DNA of 64,000 bases from Charina bottae (lineage: Eukaryota; Chordata; Lepidosauria; Squamata; Charinaidae), in assembly GCA_023362775.1 (NCBI GenBank), contig JALMGJ010000015.1, forward strand, positions 8,261,501 through 8,325,500, in the 5' to 3' direction. The notes under the pieces were generated by a model. The model ran no database searches. It was not told where the DNA came from and worked only from the letters and a program-made list of their open reading frames with translations. Shown piece after piece: positions 1-10,499 of this stretch (the first letter of the stretch is position 1; every line of letters starts with the position of its first letter). Made by a program: the position numbers and the translations under genes.

Positions 1-1842
1 TGCTGACATTGCAATAGCTGAACCGTCATATATGCAATGGCTATAGAAGGCCACTGCCAAAGCCCTCCTTGTAATTTGCTGAAGGAAAATCAGAGCTAGG
101 GGTAGAAGACCCAAGGAACTGCTCAGTGGCTTCAGCTTGGAAGACAACCAATTTACTTAATGTTTACTTCTCTTATGATCATGGTTCTTATTAAAAACCT
201 TCAGATATTGTTGTTGTTGTTGTTGTTATTGTTGTTGTAAAAGTAATTCACAAAAATCAGAACAGTTCAAAGCAAGGGGAGGTAGATGAAGGAAATCTAA
301 AAACCATTCCAAACCAAAAGATAACAACAAACTGGCAGACAACGCCAGAAGAACTTTTGAAAGCTTCTTCCTTTCTCTGACTTTCATGTCCTGTCAGACT
401 TCCTTTCTCTGACTTCCTTTCTCTGATTTTCTATCAGGTGGGAGTAATAGTCCAGTGAGTGTGGCATGAGTAAGTAGATTTTGGGGCCCTATCAGTTGGA
501 TCCTACTGTGCCAAGATATCACAGTGAATAAGACATACAAACAGAAGAGCCTTGGTGCAAAAAACCCACACAGGATGCATGGTACATCAAGATGGGAGTC
601 TAGCTTCTTAAATATTATGGAAAAGGGTGAAACAGATATTTGATGATCAAGTAACCAGGGACTAGACTCATTAGCTGTAACTGTATTTATTTAAGAGAGA
701 TTGACAACTTATGGCCTCAGAGCTTCATGTAACCCTCAACCAAATTTTGTGTTATCCTTGGAATAATTTCAGAAGCTCCTCCATGTGATCATATAATAGC
801 AAGAGCAAGTTATCTGGCATCTTACAAGGCATGGAGGGAGAAGGAAGGAAGAGAGTAGCAAAGAGAGAGAGGTGGGGAGAAAAGGGACAGCACAGAAAGA
901 AGGAGAGAGAAGGAGAAAGGAAAGGAGAGAGAAAGGACACTTTCATATTGCACCATTTCAACTTCCCAATCCCACCAAATCATTTTTAAGGTGTCTGTGC
1001 AATCATCTTTACTCCTGCAGATCTGAAAATGCTGGGAAAACACAGAAATCTCCATGAGCCAATCCAGCACCCAATAAAAGAGCACAAAAATCATGTTTAA
1101 GTCAGTACTCATGTCAACCTTGGTGAGATAGCTGCAGATGAATAGATGTATTGACAGATGTCCACCTCATCATCTGTCCTTCTGATGCTGACTAGAACAG
1201 CTCAAGAGAACCATATACATTCAGTACAATGAAATGGCTACTCTGGCCCTAAGTTGAGAGGACAACAGAATCCCCCAGTTCTTAGCTGCCTCTTGATAGG
1301 ACCAGCCCTTGACATAATTCATCACTGAATTCAGCTGAGTGAAACTTAAGGTCTCATGAGAACTAAACTGCAGCTCAGTAAGTTTCTGGTTCACCCTACA
1401 ACCACTGAATTTCCGGTGCCAGCTGGCAAAGAATATACTGCATTGCCATGATCACCAGCTTGTCTCCTTTCCCATGCATTTCCCCATAATGCACCATGCC
1501 AAATGCAATTCATTTCTTTTTACAGAATTGGCCCCTAACTAATTGCACGGGTAAGAAAAGAAATAGTTATTAATGCATTCACAAGCAGGGGAGAAAAATA
1601 GCACTGAACAAGCTAAACTGATAGGAAGCCAACACTGTAATTTTCTAATTAGAGAGGAGAACACGCCCCCTCAAAAAAAAAAGGAGATGGGAAAAGTGCA
1701 GGTGAAAGAGGAAGAAGGCAAGTAGGGAGGACAATTTGTGGGGAGAAAAGAATAGAAGAGCAAAATTTCTTAGTCGTTTCCAAATAATTTCACTTTTAGA
1801 GCAGGGCTCCCTATACTAGTCCTTCCTGCCAAATGCTATTAC
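1..1842. other. no gene detected; low-copy-looking sequence
   Basis: No convincing exon or full-length mobile element is seen. It contains a short GTT run near 209-237, a locally repeated TTCCTTTCTCTGACTT motif near 367-427, and a purine-rich stretch near 830-941. Open frames here arise from the purine-rich tract and its complement. Confidence 0.6.
830..941. repeat. GA-rich low-complexity tract
   Basis: Almost pure A/G on the plus strand, with GGAA, GAGA and GGAG motifs but no single dominant period. It creates low-complexity reading frames on both strands that should not be read as proteins. Confidence 0.8.
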
Positions 1843-2007
1843 CTGCCGCTGTGATCATTTGCCAAATCCTGGGCAAGGTTGAGACGTGTTGATATTGGTG
1901 CAATGATGCAAGGAATTCCTCTTTTTGCACGGATTATACTAATCTGTCTGCAAAACAGAGCTTTTGCAACACGCTTGGAAACGAAGTAAGTACCTGGAAC
2001 CACGTAC
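1843..2007 (-). CDS. putative internal coding exon, product not recognised
   Basis: Seen on the minus strand: a pyrimidine-rich run ending in CATGCAG (plus 2008-2014 at its end) precedes the block, and it ends in GGCAG followed by GTAATA, a good 5' splice site. The 165 bp between them stay open in one frame: one base completing a codon, 54 whole codons, then two bases, so both boundaries share the same phase and the exon could be skipped without a frameshift. The 54 residues begin YVVPGTYFVSKRV and end LAQDLANDHSG, of mixed composition with no low complexity. It does not match any mobile-element pattern I recognise. I cannot name a protein family and see no partner exon in the window, so flanking exons would lie outside or be missed. 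Alternatives are a chance open frame or an unrecognised repeat. The splice sites and frame are observed; coding status is inference. Confidence 0.4.
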
Positions 2008-2096
2008 CTGCATGGGAAAAGAAAAGCAACTAAGAAGACTTTAAGAACATCCACTCATTTGTTTCCACAGATCTGTAAGTAGGATACTGTCTTCCC

Positions 2097-2212
2097 CAAC
2101 CTGGTGCTCTTCAACTATATTGGACTTCAACTCCTGCAATCTACAACCAGTCTGGCCATCAGCCACGCTGAATGAAAATAATGGGAGCTGAAGTCCAAAG
2201 CATCTTCAAGGG
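2097..2212. mobile_element. decayed hAT-type short inverted-repeat element
   Basis: The left end (AACCTGGTGCTCTTCAACTA, then TTGGACTTCAACTCC) and the right end (GGGAGCTGAAGTCCAAAGCA) are imperfect inverted copies, the pattern of a common amniote hAT-type MITE. The outer right end is eroded and no target duplication is readable. Confidence 0.5.
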
Positions 2213-2439
2213 GAGTGGAGTGGGAAAGATGTCCTAATATAGTCACAGGAGGTCCATAACCTTTTCCTACAGAAGAAACGTGCAAGGCAGCCAACAAAAA
2301 TCAAATAAATGCAACACAAGATACAGAGGAGATCAATAAATGGGATCGATAAAAGAACACAATGGTAAAACGACACCTATTAAAACTTATTTTAAAAGGC
2401 ATGAAAAGAAACAAATCAGTCAAAAGTCAGTCAAGATAA

Positions 2440-2442
<3 letters not shown>

Positions 2443-2490
<48 letters not shown>
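2443..2490. repeat. (AAT)n microsatellite
   Basis: About fourteen tandem AAT triplets ending in ATTATTATATTT. It generates a poly-Asn frame that is not a gene. Confidence 0.95.
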
Positions 2491-2491
<1 letters not shown>

Positions 2492-2632
2492 ATTTAATTA
2501 TTGGTGGAAAATTGCCAGTAAATTTAGAAGAAGCAGCCACTGAGATGACTCTTTCTCAAGCTCCTACATATTTCGGGTTTTGATTGAAATGAAAAGGGTA
2601 ATGTGAAAAAAAATTCATATGGAAGAGGATAG

Positions 2633-2985
2633 GCAGGTTTATATATTTGTTTAGATATTGATTTAGTTTACATTATTTATAGGCCACCCATTTTGCCCGT
2701 TTCTGGGAGGTTCACAAATGGAAGATATCAATAGTCTCCTAACAATAACATCAGCATCAAATTAGAGGGCTACATGGTCACCTGATAACAAAAAACATAA
2801 AAGTATGTTTGCTCCAGGAACAAAACAGCATCCAAGGTTCCTTTAACCTCTTCTTTAAAGACTTGGCAAAAGAGGATATCCTTGACCTGCTTCAAAAAAA
2901 CCATTAAGGAGGAAACTATTCTCATCTTGGGTGTAATGGACTTCTCAGAGCCTGGGAAAAAGGATGGCAGTCTGCCAAACATTAC
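2633..2985 (-). mobile_element. LINE 3'-end relic (CR1/L2 group)
   Basis: The left part (TTATTTATAGGCCACCCATTTTGCCC) is the reverse complement of a LINE-type tail that ends in a TTTA-rich run. The rest (CCTTTAACCTCTTCTTTAAAGACTTGGC, CCATTAAGGAGG) has the look of the adjoining 3' noncoding region. It is diverged and 5'-truncated; the family assignment is approximate. Confidence 0.4.
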
Positions 2986-3147
2986 AAGCTGGGAACATCT
3001 GCATATTTAGCAGAAAAATGGGTAGCCATCTCCCCACTGGACCAGCAGATAGTTAGCAAGAAGATCAACGAATCCCAGCCCTAACAAACTTAGAGATAAA
3101 GAGAGTGCTGAAGGAAATGTATCCACACACCAAGATTTCTGTGACCT

Positions 3148-3222
3148 AACCGCCCAGAGTTCCCCGTTGGGGGAGATGGGCGGTTATATAAATTTAATTA
3201 AATAAAATAAATAAATAAATAA
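3148..3222 (+). mobile_element. LINE 3' tail with (AAAT)n
   Basis: CCGCCCAGAGTTCCCC followed by GGGGGAGATGGGCGGTTA and an AAAT run. The same block ends the LINE at 9432-10228, which carries reverse-transcriptase sequence, so this is a 5'-truncated copy of that type of LINE. Confidence 0.8.
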
Positions 3223-3470
3223 ACTTCTCTTTCAATTAATCTGGTTAATAAGATGGTGAGAATCTAGCTTTCCTGGCTGTGAGCATCTGGGAGGGAAAGA
3301 GGGGTTTGATGATCAGAGCAGCCATGGAGAAAGTCTCTCTCCATACTGGCATTAGCAGACTGTCTGGGAAGGGGAAATCACCAACAGTCCTTCCCTCATA
3401 GCACATACAGGTCAGGAAGATTCTATTTGGAATAAATTCCACTTAATTTATGGGTGCTTAAAGAGTACAT

Positions 3471-3660
3471 GAAAGCCAGTTTGGTGTAGTGGTTAAGGCA
3501 TCAGGCTAGAAACCGGAAGACCGTGAGTTCTAGTCCTGCCTCAGGCATGAAGCCAGCTGGGTGACCTTGGACCAGTCACTCTCTCTCAGCCCTAGGAAGA
3601 AGGCAATGGCAAACCACTTCTGAAATCTTGCCAAGAAAACTGCCAAGAAAACTTTAACCA
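3471..3660 (+). mobile_element. Sauria-type SINE
   Basis: tRNA-like head AGCCAGTTTGGTGTAGTGG, then GAGTTCTAGTCCTGCC (B-box-like) and the body CCAGCTGGGTGACCTTGG...GGCAATGGCAAACCACTTCTG. The Bov-B-like tail present in other copies is replaced by CTGCCAAGAAAACTTTAACC, so the 3' end is degraded. Confidence 0.9.
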
Positions 3661-3667
3661 GAAGACA

Positions 3668-4005
3668 TTTTTATTTTATTTATTTATTTATAGTGATATT
3701 TATACCCCGCCTATCCCCTCCCTAATGGAGGACTCTAGGTGGCTTACATTCATATATATACAATTCAAATTATACAATTCACCAAATTCAATTCACCGCG
3801 CGTGAAGGAAGGGGGGAACTGACTCTACTAGGCTCCGGACTACAATTCCCAGGATGCCTTGAGCCGGCTGCTGACGTCCTGTAGCTGTCACATCCGGGTC
3901 CGTCGTCACCACTGCCATTCGATCTTCCTCCAATCCTCTCCTCCGGTGGAGCCGACTTCCCGACAGGACGCCAGCAAATTAGCCCACTTAAGTTGGTACC
4001 CATAT

Positions 4006-4044
<39 letters not shown>

Positions 4045-4537
4045 TTTTATTTACGTATTTATACCCCGCCTATCCCCTCCCTAGATGGAGGGCTCTAGGC
4101 GGCTTACAATAATTGAAATTCATATATTTATACATCAGATATTAACAATGTTACAATATTACCGCGCATTAGGGAGGGGGTGAGGGAACCGACTCTTCTT
4201 CCGCAGGCATCGGACTACATGCCCCAGAATGCCTCGCTTCCGAGCCAGCTGCTGACGTCCAGGAAGTTGTCATTGGGATCCGCCATCCTCCGCCGTTATC
4301 CACGGGAATTATCTTCTTATCTTCTTTCGGTCCGAGGGCGACCCCCGAAAAGACGCCAGCAAATTGCCCCACGTAAGTGGTACCCATTTATCTACTTGCT
4401 AGGCTTTCAAACTGCTGGGTTGACAGGAGCTAGGACTTAGCAACGAGAGCTCACCTCACGCGCGGGGTTCAAACTGCCGACCTTCTGATCGGCAGCCTAC
4501 AGCTCAGCTGTTTAACCTGCTGAGCCATCTGCGTCCC
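3668..4537 (-). mobile_element. composite SINE with duplicated body, minus strand
   Basis: Read on the minus strand, a tRNA-like head (4537 to about 4377, starting GGGACGCAGATGGCTCAG, with B-box-like GGTCGGCAGTTTGAACCC) leads into a body and then a tail GTAAGCCGCCTAGAGCC...GGGGATAGGCGGGGTATAAAT plus TTTA run. The body and tail occur twice: 4000-4376 and 3668-3998. Both contain a GACGCCAGCAAATT block, CTGACGTCC, and a GACTACA..CCCAGGATGCCT-like block. The second copy lacks the head. The two copies are well diverged, so the duplication is old or the copies are independent insertions. Confidence 0.65.
4004..4050. repeat. (TTTA)n microsatellite
   Basis: About ten TTTA units, forming the tail junction between the two body copies of the composite SINE. 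Confidence 0.9.
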
Positions 4538-4539
4538 TG

Positions 4540-7220
4540 ACATGGTAGCCATATCCTCTACAGCATTTGATACTCAGAGATTGAGTGGGATGTCACCTCC
4601 TTAAAATCGTCTTGTCAAATGCATATTCACCCAGGGTGCAATGGAGCCGAATCTTCCAGATGTGCAAAGCCTTGACAGCCACTTCTACTTTGTTGCATTT
4701 TTAAAAACACATTCAACAGCGATGTCTCTGTCTCCAAAGTATTATTCTTGTTCATATTTAACATACATTTACAGTATAGGAGGACAAAACTAGCAGGCAA
4801 GTGTATTGGATTCCAGTTCCTCAAGGCTTCATGCATTCCTAATCATAGCACCTGCTTTTGCTTCCTTGCTGCTCAAGAGTCATTCAAAGTTCAGAATTCT
4901 TGAACCCATCGCATGAACACCCAAAGGTAATTTGTGCTGTCCCTGTTGATATTAACATTATGCGTAGGTTCAGCTGCGTTCTCTGGCCTCCTCCTCCTTC
5001 CTATAGCTGTCTCAAATTTGTTTGTTTCTTTATTTGTACATCTATTCTCATTCCCTCTCTTTTTTCCCCTTTAGCAAAGATAGAGACACAGAGAACACAT
5101 GTTAACCCCTTGAGTGACCTTCAAGGGGATCTGTGGAAATCATTTCCCAACACGTCTGGACCCAGTGAGGTCCCTTCTTGATCAAACAGCTGCACTGTTA
5201 GCTCTGAGAACTTTCCTGCCATCTGTATCGATACCAAAAGTGTGAAGAATATACCACAGGAATCATGAGGGATTTAGCCTTGTAAGCTAATCCTTACCCT
5301 CATAAGCAAGACAAACGTCTTCTTTGTCTCTTTGAAAGAGGATGGACACATCAACCATCCAGTGATTTTTTTCTCACTGTCCTGCTTTGTCGCCTATGGG
5401 ACCAGTTTGCTGAGCTTGACCAGTTTAAGATGACTGGAAATCAATTTGATTTGACAGCTTGGGGAAGCAGAGAGGGGTAAAAAATAAGGGGAGGGGGAAA
5501 TGAGGCTTGATTTACAAGCTGTTGAGCAAGGAAGACTCTCTGAGTCAATGCAGACTGTAGCCTAAGATGAGTTTATTGATTGCCTAATTTAGCTGTGAGC
5601 TTTCTTGTTATGACAAATCTTTCTCTTTCTGACTTCTCTTCTGTTCCCACTCGTTTTCCCAGTGCAGATGCATATGGCAGGGGTCGGTGTTAAGGATGTG
5701 CAGAACATGGGCCAGTTGTGTCGATCAGCCAACCCACCTCACAAAGAATGGCTTTTGTGCATGACCTACGCGTGGGTAGAAAGTGCTGTTGACAAGCCAG
5801 GCAAGGTGTCTATTCTGCTCAGAAGGTTAGAAGTAGATGGAGGCATTTTAAAGGGGTTTGTCATTCAAATCATCACCATAGCGAAGTGCTCCTTCAAAAA
5901 TCTGTATGGCCCTAGTGGGCATCCTTTTCAGCATCTAGGCACTTTTTCCTAATTGCCCCAAGTCTCTTAAAAATTTCAGAGATTCTCATCATCCAAGATC
6001 TTCTAAAAATTTCATAGGATCACCTAAATTTTTATGATGTAGGGCAGTCTTCCAAGTTTTGAGGTGTTTCCTTTGTTTTTTCAGTGGAAATTAATGTGGG
6101 TGAGTCATGGACAATGTTTCAGGAGAACATCAATACCTTGGTGCTCCAGAGTTGCTTGCATTACCACTTCTTGGCATATGACCTGCATTTGTCTTTGCTT
6201 GGAAAACTGCAGTGTAAAAAGAGGCTGTAAATGTCATTCAAAGATTGTATGAGAAAACACAGCCAATCAGAATTTCAGTGGGCGGAACTATGCTATTCCC
6301 CATAGAATGCTCTTTCCAAGAGAGATCTTTCTGGTTCCTGTGTATTACAACTGGCCTACATTTTTAACTTTTCTGTTTCTTTCCTGCTACCCTTCCCCTC
6401 CCTCCTTTTATGGGTCTCTGTGTGTGTCAGAGTGCTTGTGTTTTGCCTCATCTAGCTCAGAAAACAGAAAAGGGTAGGCACTCTTTTGTGGCAGTTTAGT
6501 TAGTCTTAATAAAAATATTGCCTAAAGGTGAATTTTGGAGACATAGCAATTTACAGTATAATTGCTATTGCTATTGCATCATCATGATGGTGATGATGAT
6601 GATCTGCTTCCAAGCCACATTAAGCTGCCTGCTGAAAATTAATGACTTAACTCTTGGTGAGGCATGTTGCAAATCTTTAGCAAACCTTTGCCCATGTCAA
6701 TAATAAAGCAAGTAATTGATTGATTTGTTAACAGTTGCATCGATTACCAATTCTGTACTGGAGCAGTTTGATAGATAATGCATTCTCTTCTAGATACAAA
6801 TTATAAAATAATAATTTAAAAAGTGTGTGGGTGGGGGTGAATGGGGAAGCTGGCCAGCCAGCCTGAACAGTGTTCTCACTCTCACTGAATCACCAGATGT
6901 TTCTAATATCCCTGGATTCAAAGCAAGTGCATGGCTCTGGTTTGAGATATTTTAGTTCCTCTTTTTTTTAAAGAGCAAGGCATGGAACACTTTAATAATT
7001 CACACATTATAGAGACCTCTTTTGCTGTTGGACAACAAGAGAGAACATGCATGTGCAGCTTGGTTGAAAAATTAGGTTTAAGGACAGTTATGACAAGGTT
7101 CAGTAGAAATCCTGGCTGATTTGCTCTCTATGTAAGTAGATACTGCTAATAGTTTAACATTACATAACTGTACAAAAAAAATTGTAACATTTTCCTCCAA
7201 CCTATGGGTAAAAAAAGTAT
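4540..7220. other. no gene detected
   Basis: No supported exon or intact repeat. A pyrimidine-rich stretch ending in TTTTCCCAG (about 5620-5661) precedes a 96-codon open frame at 5662-5952, but that frame has no recognisable domain. A short ATG triplet run lies near 6573-6604. Confidence 0.5.
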
Positions 7221-7233
7221 TATTGTTTGTATT

Positions 7234-7451
7234 TTTTTTTAATCTGTTCAATCGTGTCCGATTCTCAGAGACTGCCTGGACAAGTCCCTGCAGTTTTCTT
7301 GGCAAGGTTTTTCAGAAGTGGTTTGCCATTGCCTGAGAGAGAGTGGCTGGCCCAAGGTCACCCAGCTGGCTTTGTGCCTAAGGCAGGACTAGAACTCAGG
7401 GTCTCCTGGTTTCTAGCCTGGTGCCTTAACCACTACACCAAACTGGCTCTC
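7234..7451 (-). mobile_element. Sauria-type SINE with Bov-B-like tail, 13-bp target duplication
   Basis: Full-length on the minus strand: head complementary to AGCCAGTTTGGTGTAGTGG at the right, body with CCAGCTGGGTGACCTTGG, and tail GAGAATCGGACACGATTGAAC at the left. The 13-bp TATTGTTTGTATT at 7221-7233 is repeated at 7452-7464, a perfect TSD. Confidence 0.95.
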
Positions 7452-7469
7452 TATTGTTTGTATTAGCAG

Positions 7470-9430
7470 TAGTATAAGTTGATTTTTTTTCTACCATGCT
7501 GTTCCAAAATCTGGAGTCAGTTCTGAATTCAGTAGGACTCCACACTATTGTGGACCTTACATTGGGTAGGAGAAATACAAACAACTACTATGTACAGCTG
7601 AGATACAGAAACCTTTCTAGCTCTCTTCTCCCATCTAGTCATTGTCTGGCATTTTGCAGCCCAGATACACACACCTAAGTGGGACCTATCAAACTGAGTG
7701 GGAGCCCAAGGCTTTTGGTGTTTGCCTGGTTGGACAGCCAAGTGTCTCTTCAAAAAGAAAATCCCTTCTCTTTTCTAACTACAGAAAGCAAAGACACAAG
7801 TCTGGCTGGCGTTGCTGATTGCTGCTTATAATAAAAGAATTGCTTCCAAAGGGACTGGCTGGTAGCCATTGCCCACCACATTCAGTTAAGGCTGGTACCA
7901 CTTTTATTTATTTATTTATTTGGCTTGCCAAAAAAAAACAAAAACAAAAAACAAACTTTTTTTTTTAGAGTTCCAAGATCGAGTTTCAATACAAACAGCT
8001 GTAAAATAGCATGAGCCCTTTCTAAAAGAGTGCCTGGATGCTTACAAGGTGTGGTCCTGATCCATCTGAGATTTAGAGAAGCGCTCAAACGTCAAAAACA
8101 AGAGCCTTCTATAAGTTGTTTATTAAGGGTCAGTGCTGTATTTTTACTCTCACTCTCTTTGCTGGCATCACTCCCAACTTAAATCAAGCCTGCTTCATCT
8201 CATATGGATGTGCAAGGCAAACTCCGCAGATTGAAAACATCTGTATAGGGAGTGAACGAACCACATAGCAGGGATGTCATGCTGCGTTTGGCTTCGAACC
8301 ATCTCCTTTTGTCTGACTTGAGAAAAGCAGCACAAATAAATACAGTAGGGGCTGTTTAAACAAAGAGATCTCCGATCAATAACTTCCACTGCACGCCAAA
8401 AAAACAGGAGGGTAAACCTCGTGAGTCTTGGGTCAGTTGCCAGTTTGTTCACTTGGCTGTGCCGCTAATGTTTTAATGTGCCTTGAGCATCAGAGGCTCG
8501 CTTCAGAAATTCGGCCCTGAGTTTCTGTGCATGCTTTTGTGGGAGGGGGCATGCAAAGGGGTTAGCCATTTAAAACATTCCAAATGTTCCACGTGTATGC
8601 GTGGCCTCCCCATCAGACGTACTGTAAGTGGCATCAGCCTATAAAAGACTCTGACTCTAAATCCCTCCGAATTGGCAAACTGTGTGTTTTTGTGTTAACA
8701 TAATAGCTGTATGTGAACATAGGGAGGTAAAGGGCTGGGGTTCCCAGGAAGGAATCAAAAGTCCCAGTATGTCTATAGATATTTAACCTGACCCCCAAAA
8801 TAACTTGGTCCACCTGACATTTTGCCTTAAAAAACACTTTGATGAAAGATACATAAATAAATGAGAATCTGCCATGTTGCAAAGTAAAGTAGCAGCCATT
8901 AGCATCCACTGTATTTCCAAGAATGCCTCTTGGATCCCCGAGAGCCCTTGTAAGTCTTCTTGAAAATAAAATTTGAAAATGGAGAATGGCCTCAATTCTG
9001 GGCTTTGCTTGGGACCGTTTACCACCCAGAGGCAGGGTCAAGGATGTTTTAATTTGGATACCTGAACTGAGCAGTGGGTGAGACCTGAAGTCTCCTATGG
9101 CTCTTTCTAATTCTATTATTCTATCAGATGCAGGTGGGGGGGAGTTCAAGATAAACTGGGTTGGTAAGAAGGATGAGGGGAAGGGATAGGGGCTTGAAAG
9201 TTAAGCTGGGGTGGGTAGGGAGCAGTTTCTGCCCTTTGAATTCTGGTAAATCAGTGCTTTGTGACTCATTATACCTCCCAAGTGAGCACGAGACATGAGT
9301 GAGTAGTCCTTATTGCAGTCATTGAGCAGCACAAGGAAATTAGTCTTCAAATATCCAAAATATCCAAAACAAAATTGACAATATCAGGATAATTAGGAAA
9401 AGTACATGATTTTGGCTAAAAGATAATATT
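7470..9430. other. no gene detected
   Basis: Holds a TTTATTTA run near 7902-7922 and otherwise unassigned sequence. The 171-codon minus frame at 8634-9149 has no recognisable domain; its upstream part (minus strand, near 9060-9130) resembles a generic CR1-type fragment. Confidence 0.5.
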
Positions 9431-9431
9431 T

Positions 9432-9997
9432 GCTCAACTTCGTGTTGTGCGCCAGTTACGCCCTTTCCTGGACCAAGAGGCCCTTCGAACGGTCACTCAT
9501 ACCCTGGTTGTCTCCCATATAGATTACTGTAATGCACTCTACATGGGGCTACCCTTGAAGAATATCCGGAAGCTACAGCTGGTACAGAATGCGGCCGTAC
9601 CAAGATCGATACATATAACACCTCTGCTCCGTGAGCCAGTTGGGTGCCAGTTTGCTTCCGGGTCCAATTCAAGGTGTTGGACATTACCTTTAAAGCCCTA
9701 CATGGCATGGGCCCAGGTTAACTGAGGGACCGCCTTATCCCCATTACATCATCCCGTCCTACCCGATCTTGCAGAGAGGGCATGCTGCGGACCCCCTCTA
9801 TGAAAGAGTTCCATCTAGCGGGGTCTCGGAGGCGAGCCTTCTCTGCAGCGGCACCTGCCCTATGGAACATCCTTCCCCCAGAGATAAGACTGACACCTTC
9901 ACTCCTGGACTTCAGAAAAAAATTGAAAACCTGGCTCTGTGATCTCGCCTGGGGCAAGAGGGAAAGTGGTCAAGCTTGGGGATGGCTGATTTTTTAG
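9432..9997 (+). pseudogene. LINE ORF2 C-terminal fragment, broken
   Basis: Encodes the end of a non-LTR reverse transcriptase of the L2/CR1 type, the enzyme that copies LINE RNA into DNA at a nicked target. Seen: QLRPFLDQEALRTV, then SHIDYCNALYMGLP and RKLQLVQNAA, a hallmark series of the region after the polymerase core in this group; after a shift to another frame come SRRRAFSAAAPALWN, LPPEIRLTPSLL and FRKKLKTWLCDLAW. The two parts lie in different plus frames (the first runs to 9725, the second is open at 9782-9997), and a segment between QNAA and HITPLL is missing, so the copy is dead. The endonuclease and catalytic polymerase core are absent because of 5' truncation. The ORF ends about 130 bp before the conserved tail. 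Clade within the L2/CR1 group is not settled from this fragment. Confidence 0.85.
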
Positions 9998-10183
9998 AGC
10001 CGCCCCAAATATTTTAAATATGTTCAGCATCACTATATGGACCACCTGCCACTTGGTTTTAATTTAAATTTATATTTATTGTATTTGTATTTTGTTGTGT
10101 TTTTATTGTATTTTAATGATATTGTTATGGCTGTGAACCGCCCAGAGTCCCTCCTTGAGGGGGAGATGGGCGGTCATAGAAAT

Positions 10184-10228
<45 letters not shown>
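9432..10228 (+). mobile_element. 5'-truncated L2/CR1-group LINE
   Basis: Begins inside the C-terminal part of the reverse-transcriptase ORF, continues into an AT-rich 3' UTR, then the tail GTGAACCGCCCAGAGTCC...GGGAGATGGGCGGTCATA and an (AAT)14 run. It links the CCGCCCAGAGTC/GGGAGATGGGCGGT tails elsewhere in the window to a LINE source. Confidence 0.85.
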
Positions 10229-10365
10229 TCAAAGTATGCTAAGGGGCTTGCTCGGGCTACACATATACAACAACAACAATAGAAAAAGATTAAAATTAGC
10301 AATCTGGGTAATATGAACTTTAAAATAGCAATATAAAATGCAAATATATATATTAAAGGTGTATA

Positions 10366-10405
10366 TATTATAACTCCCGTTGGGGGAGTTGGGAAGTCAT
10401 ATAAA

Positions 10406-10449
<44 letters not shown>

Positions 10450-10452
10450 ACC
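10366..10452 (+). mobile_element. LINE 3' tail with (AAAT)n
   Basis: CCCGTTGGGGGAGTTGGGAAGTCATATAAATT then about twelve AAAT units: a diverged copy of the same LINE tail. A short (ATCC)n run follows near 10471-10491. Confidence 0.7.
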
Positions 10453-10499
10453 TTTACCTTACACGTACACATCTATCCATCCATCCATCCATGCATATT

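Noticed and set aside
5662..5952. Possible exon after a strong pyrimidine tract
   Set aside because: The acceptor is plausible, but the 96-codon frame has no recognisable motif and no convincing donor in a matching phase.
8634..9149. 171-codon minus-strand frame
   Set aside because: No recognisable domain or splice context; its upstream part resembles a CR1-type fragment.
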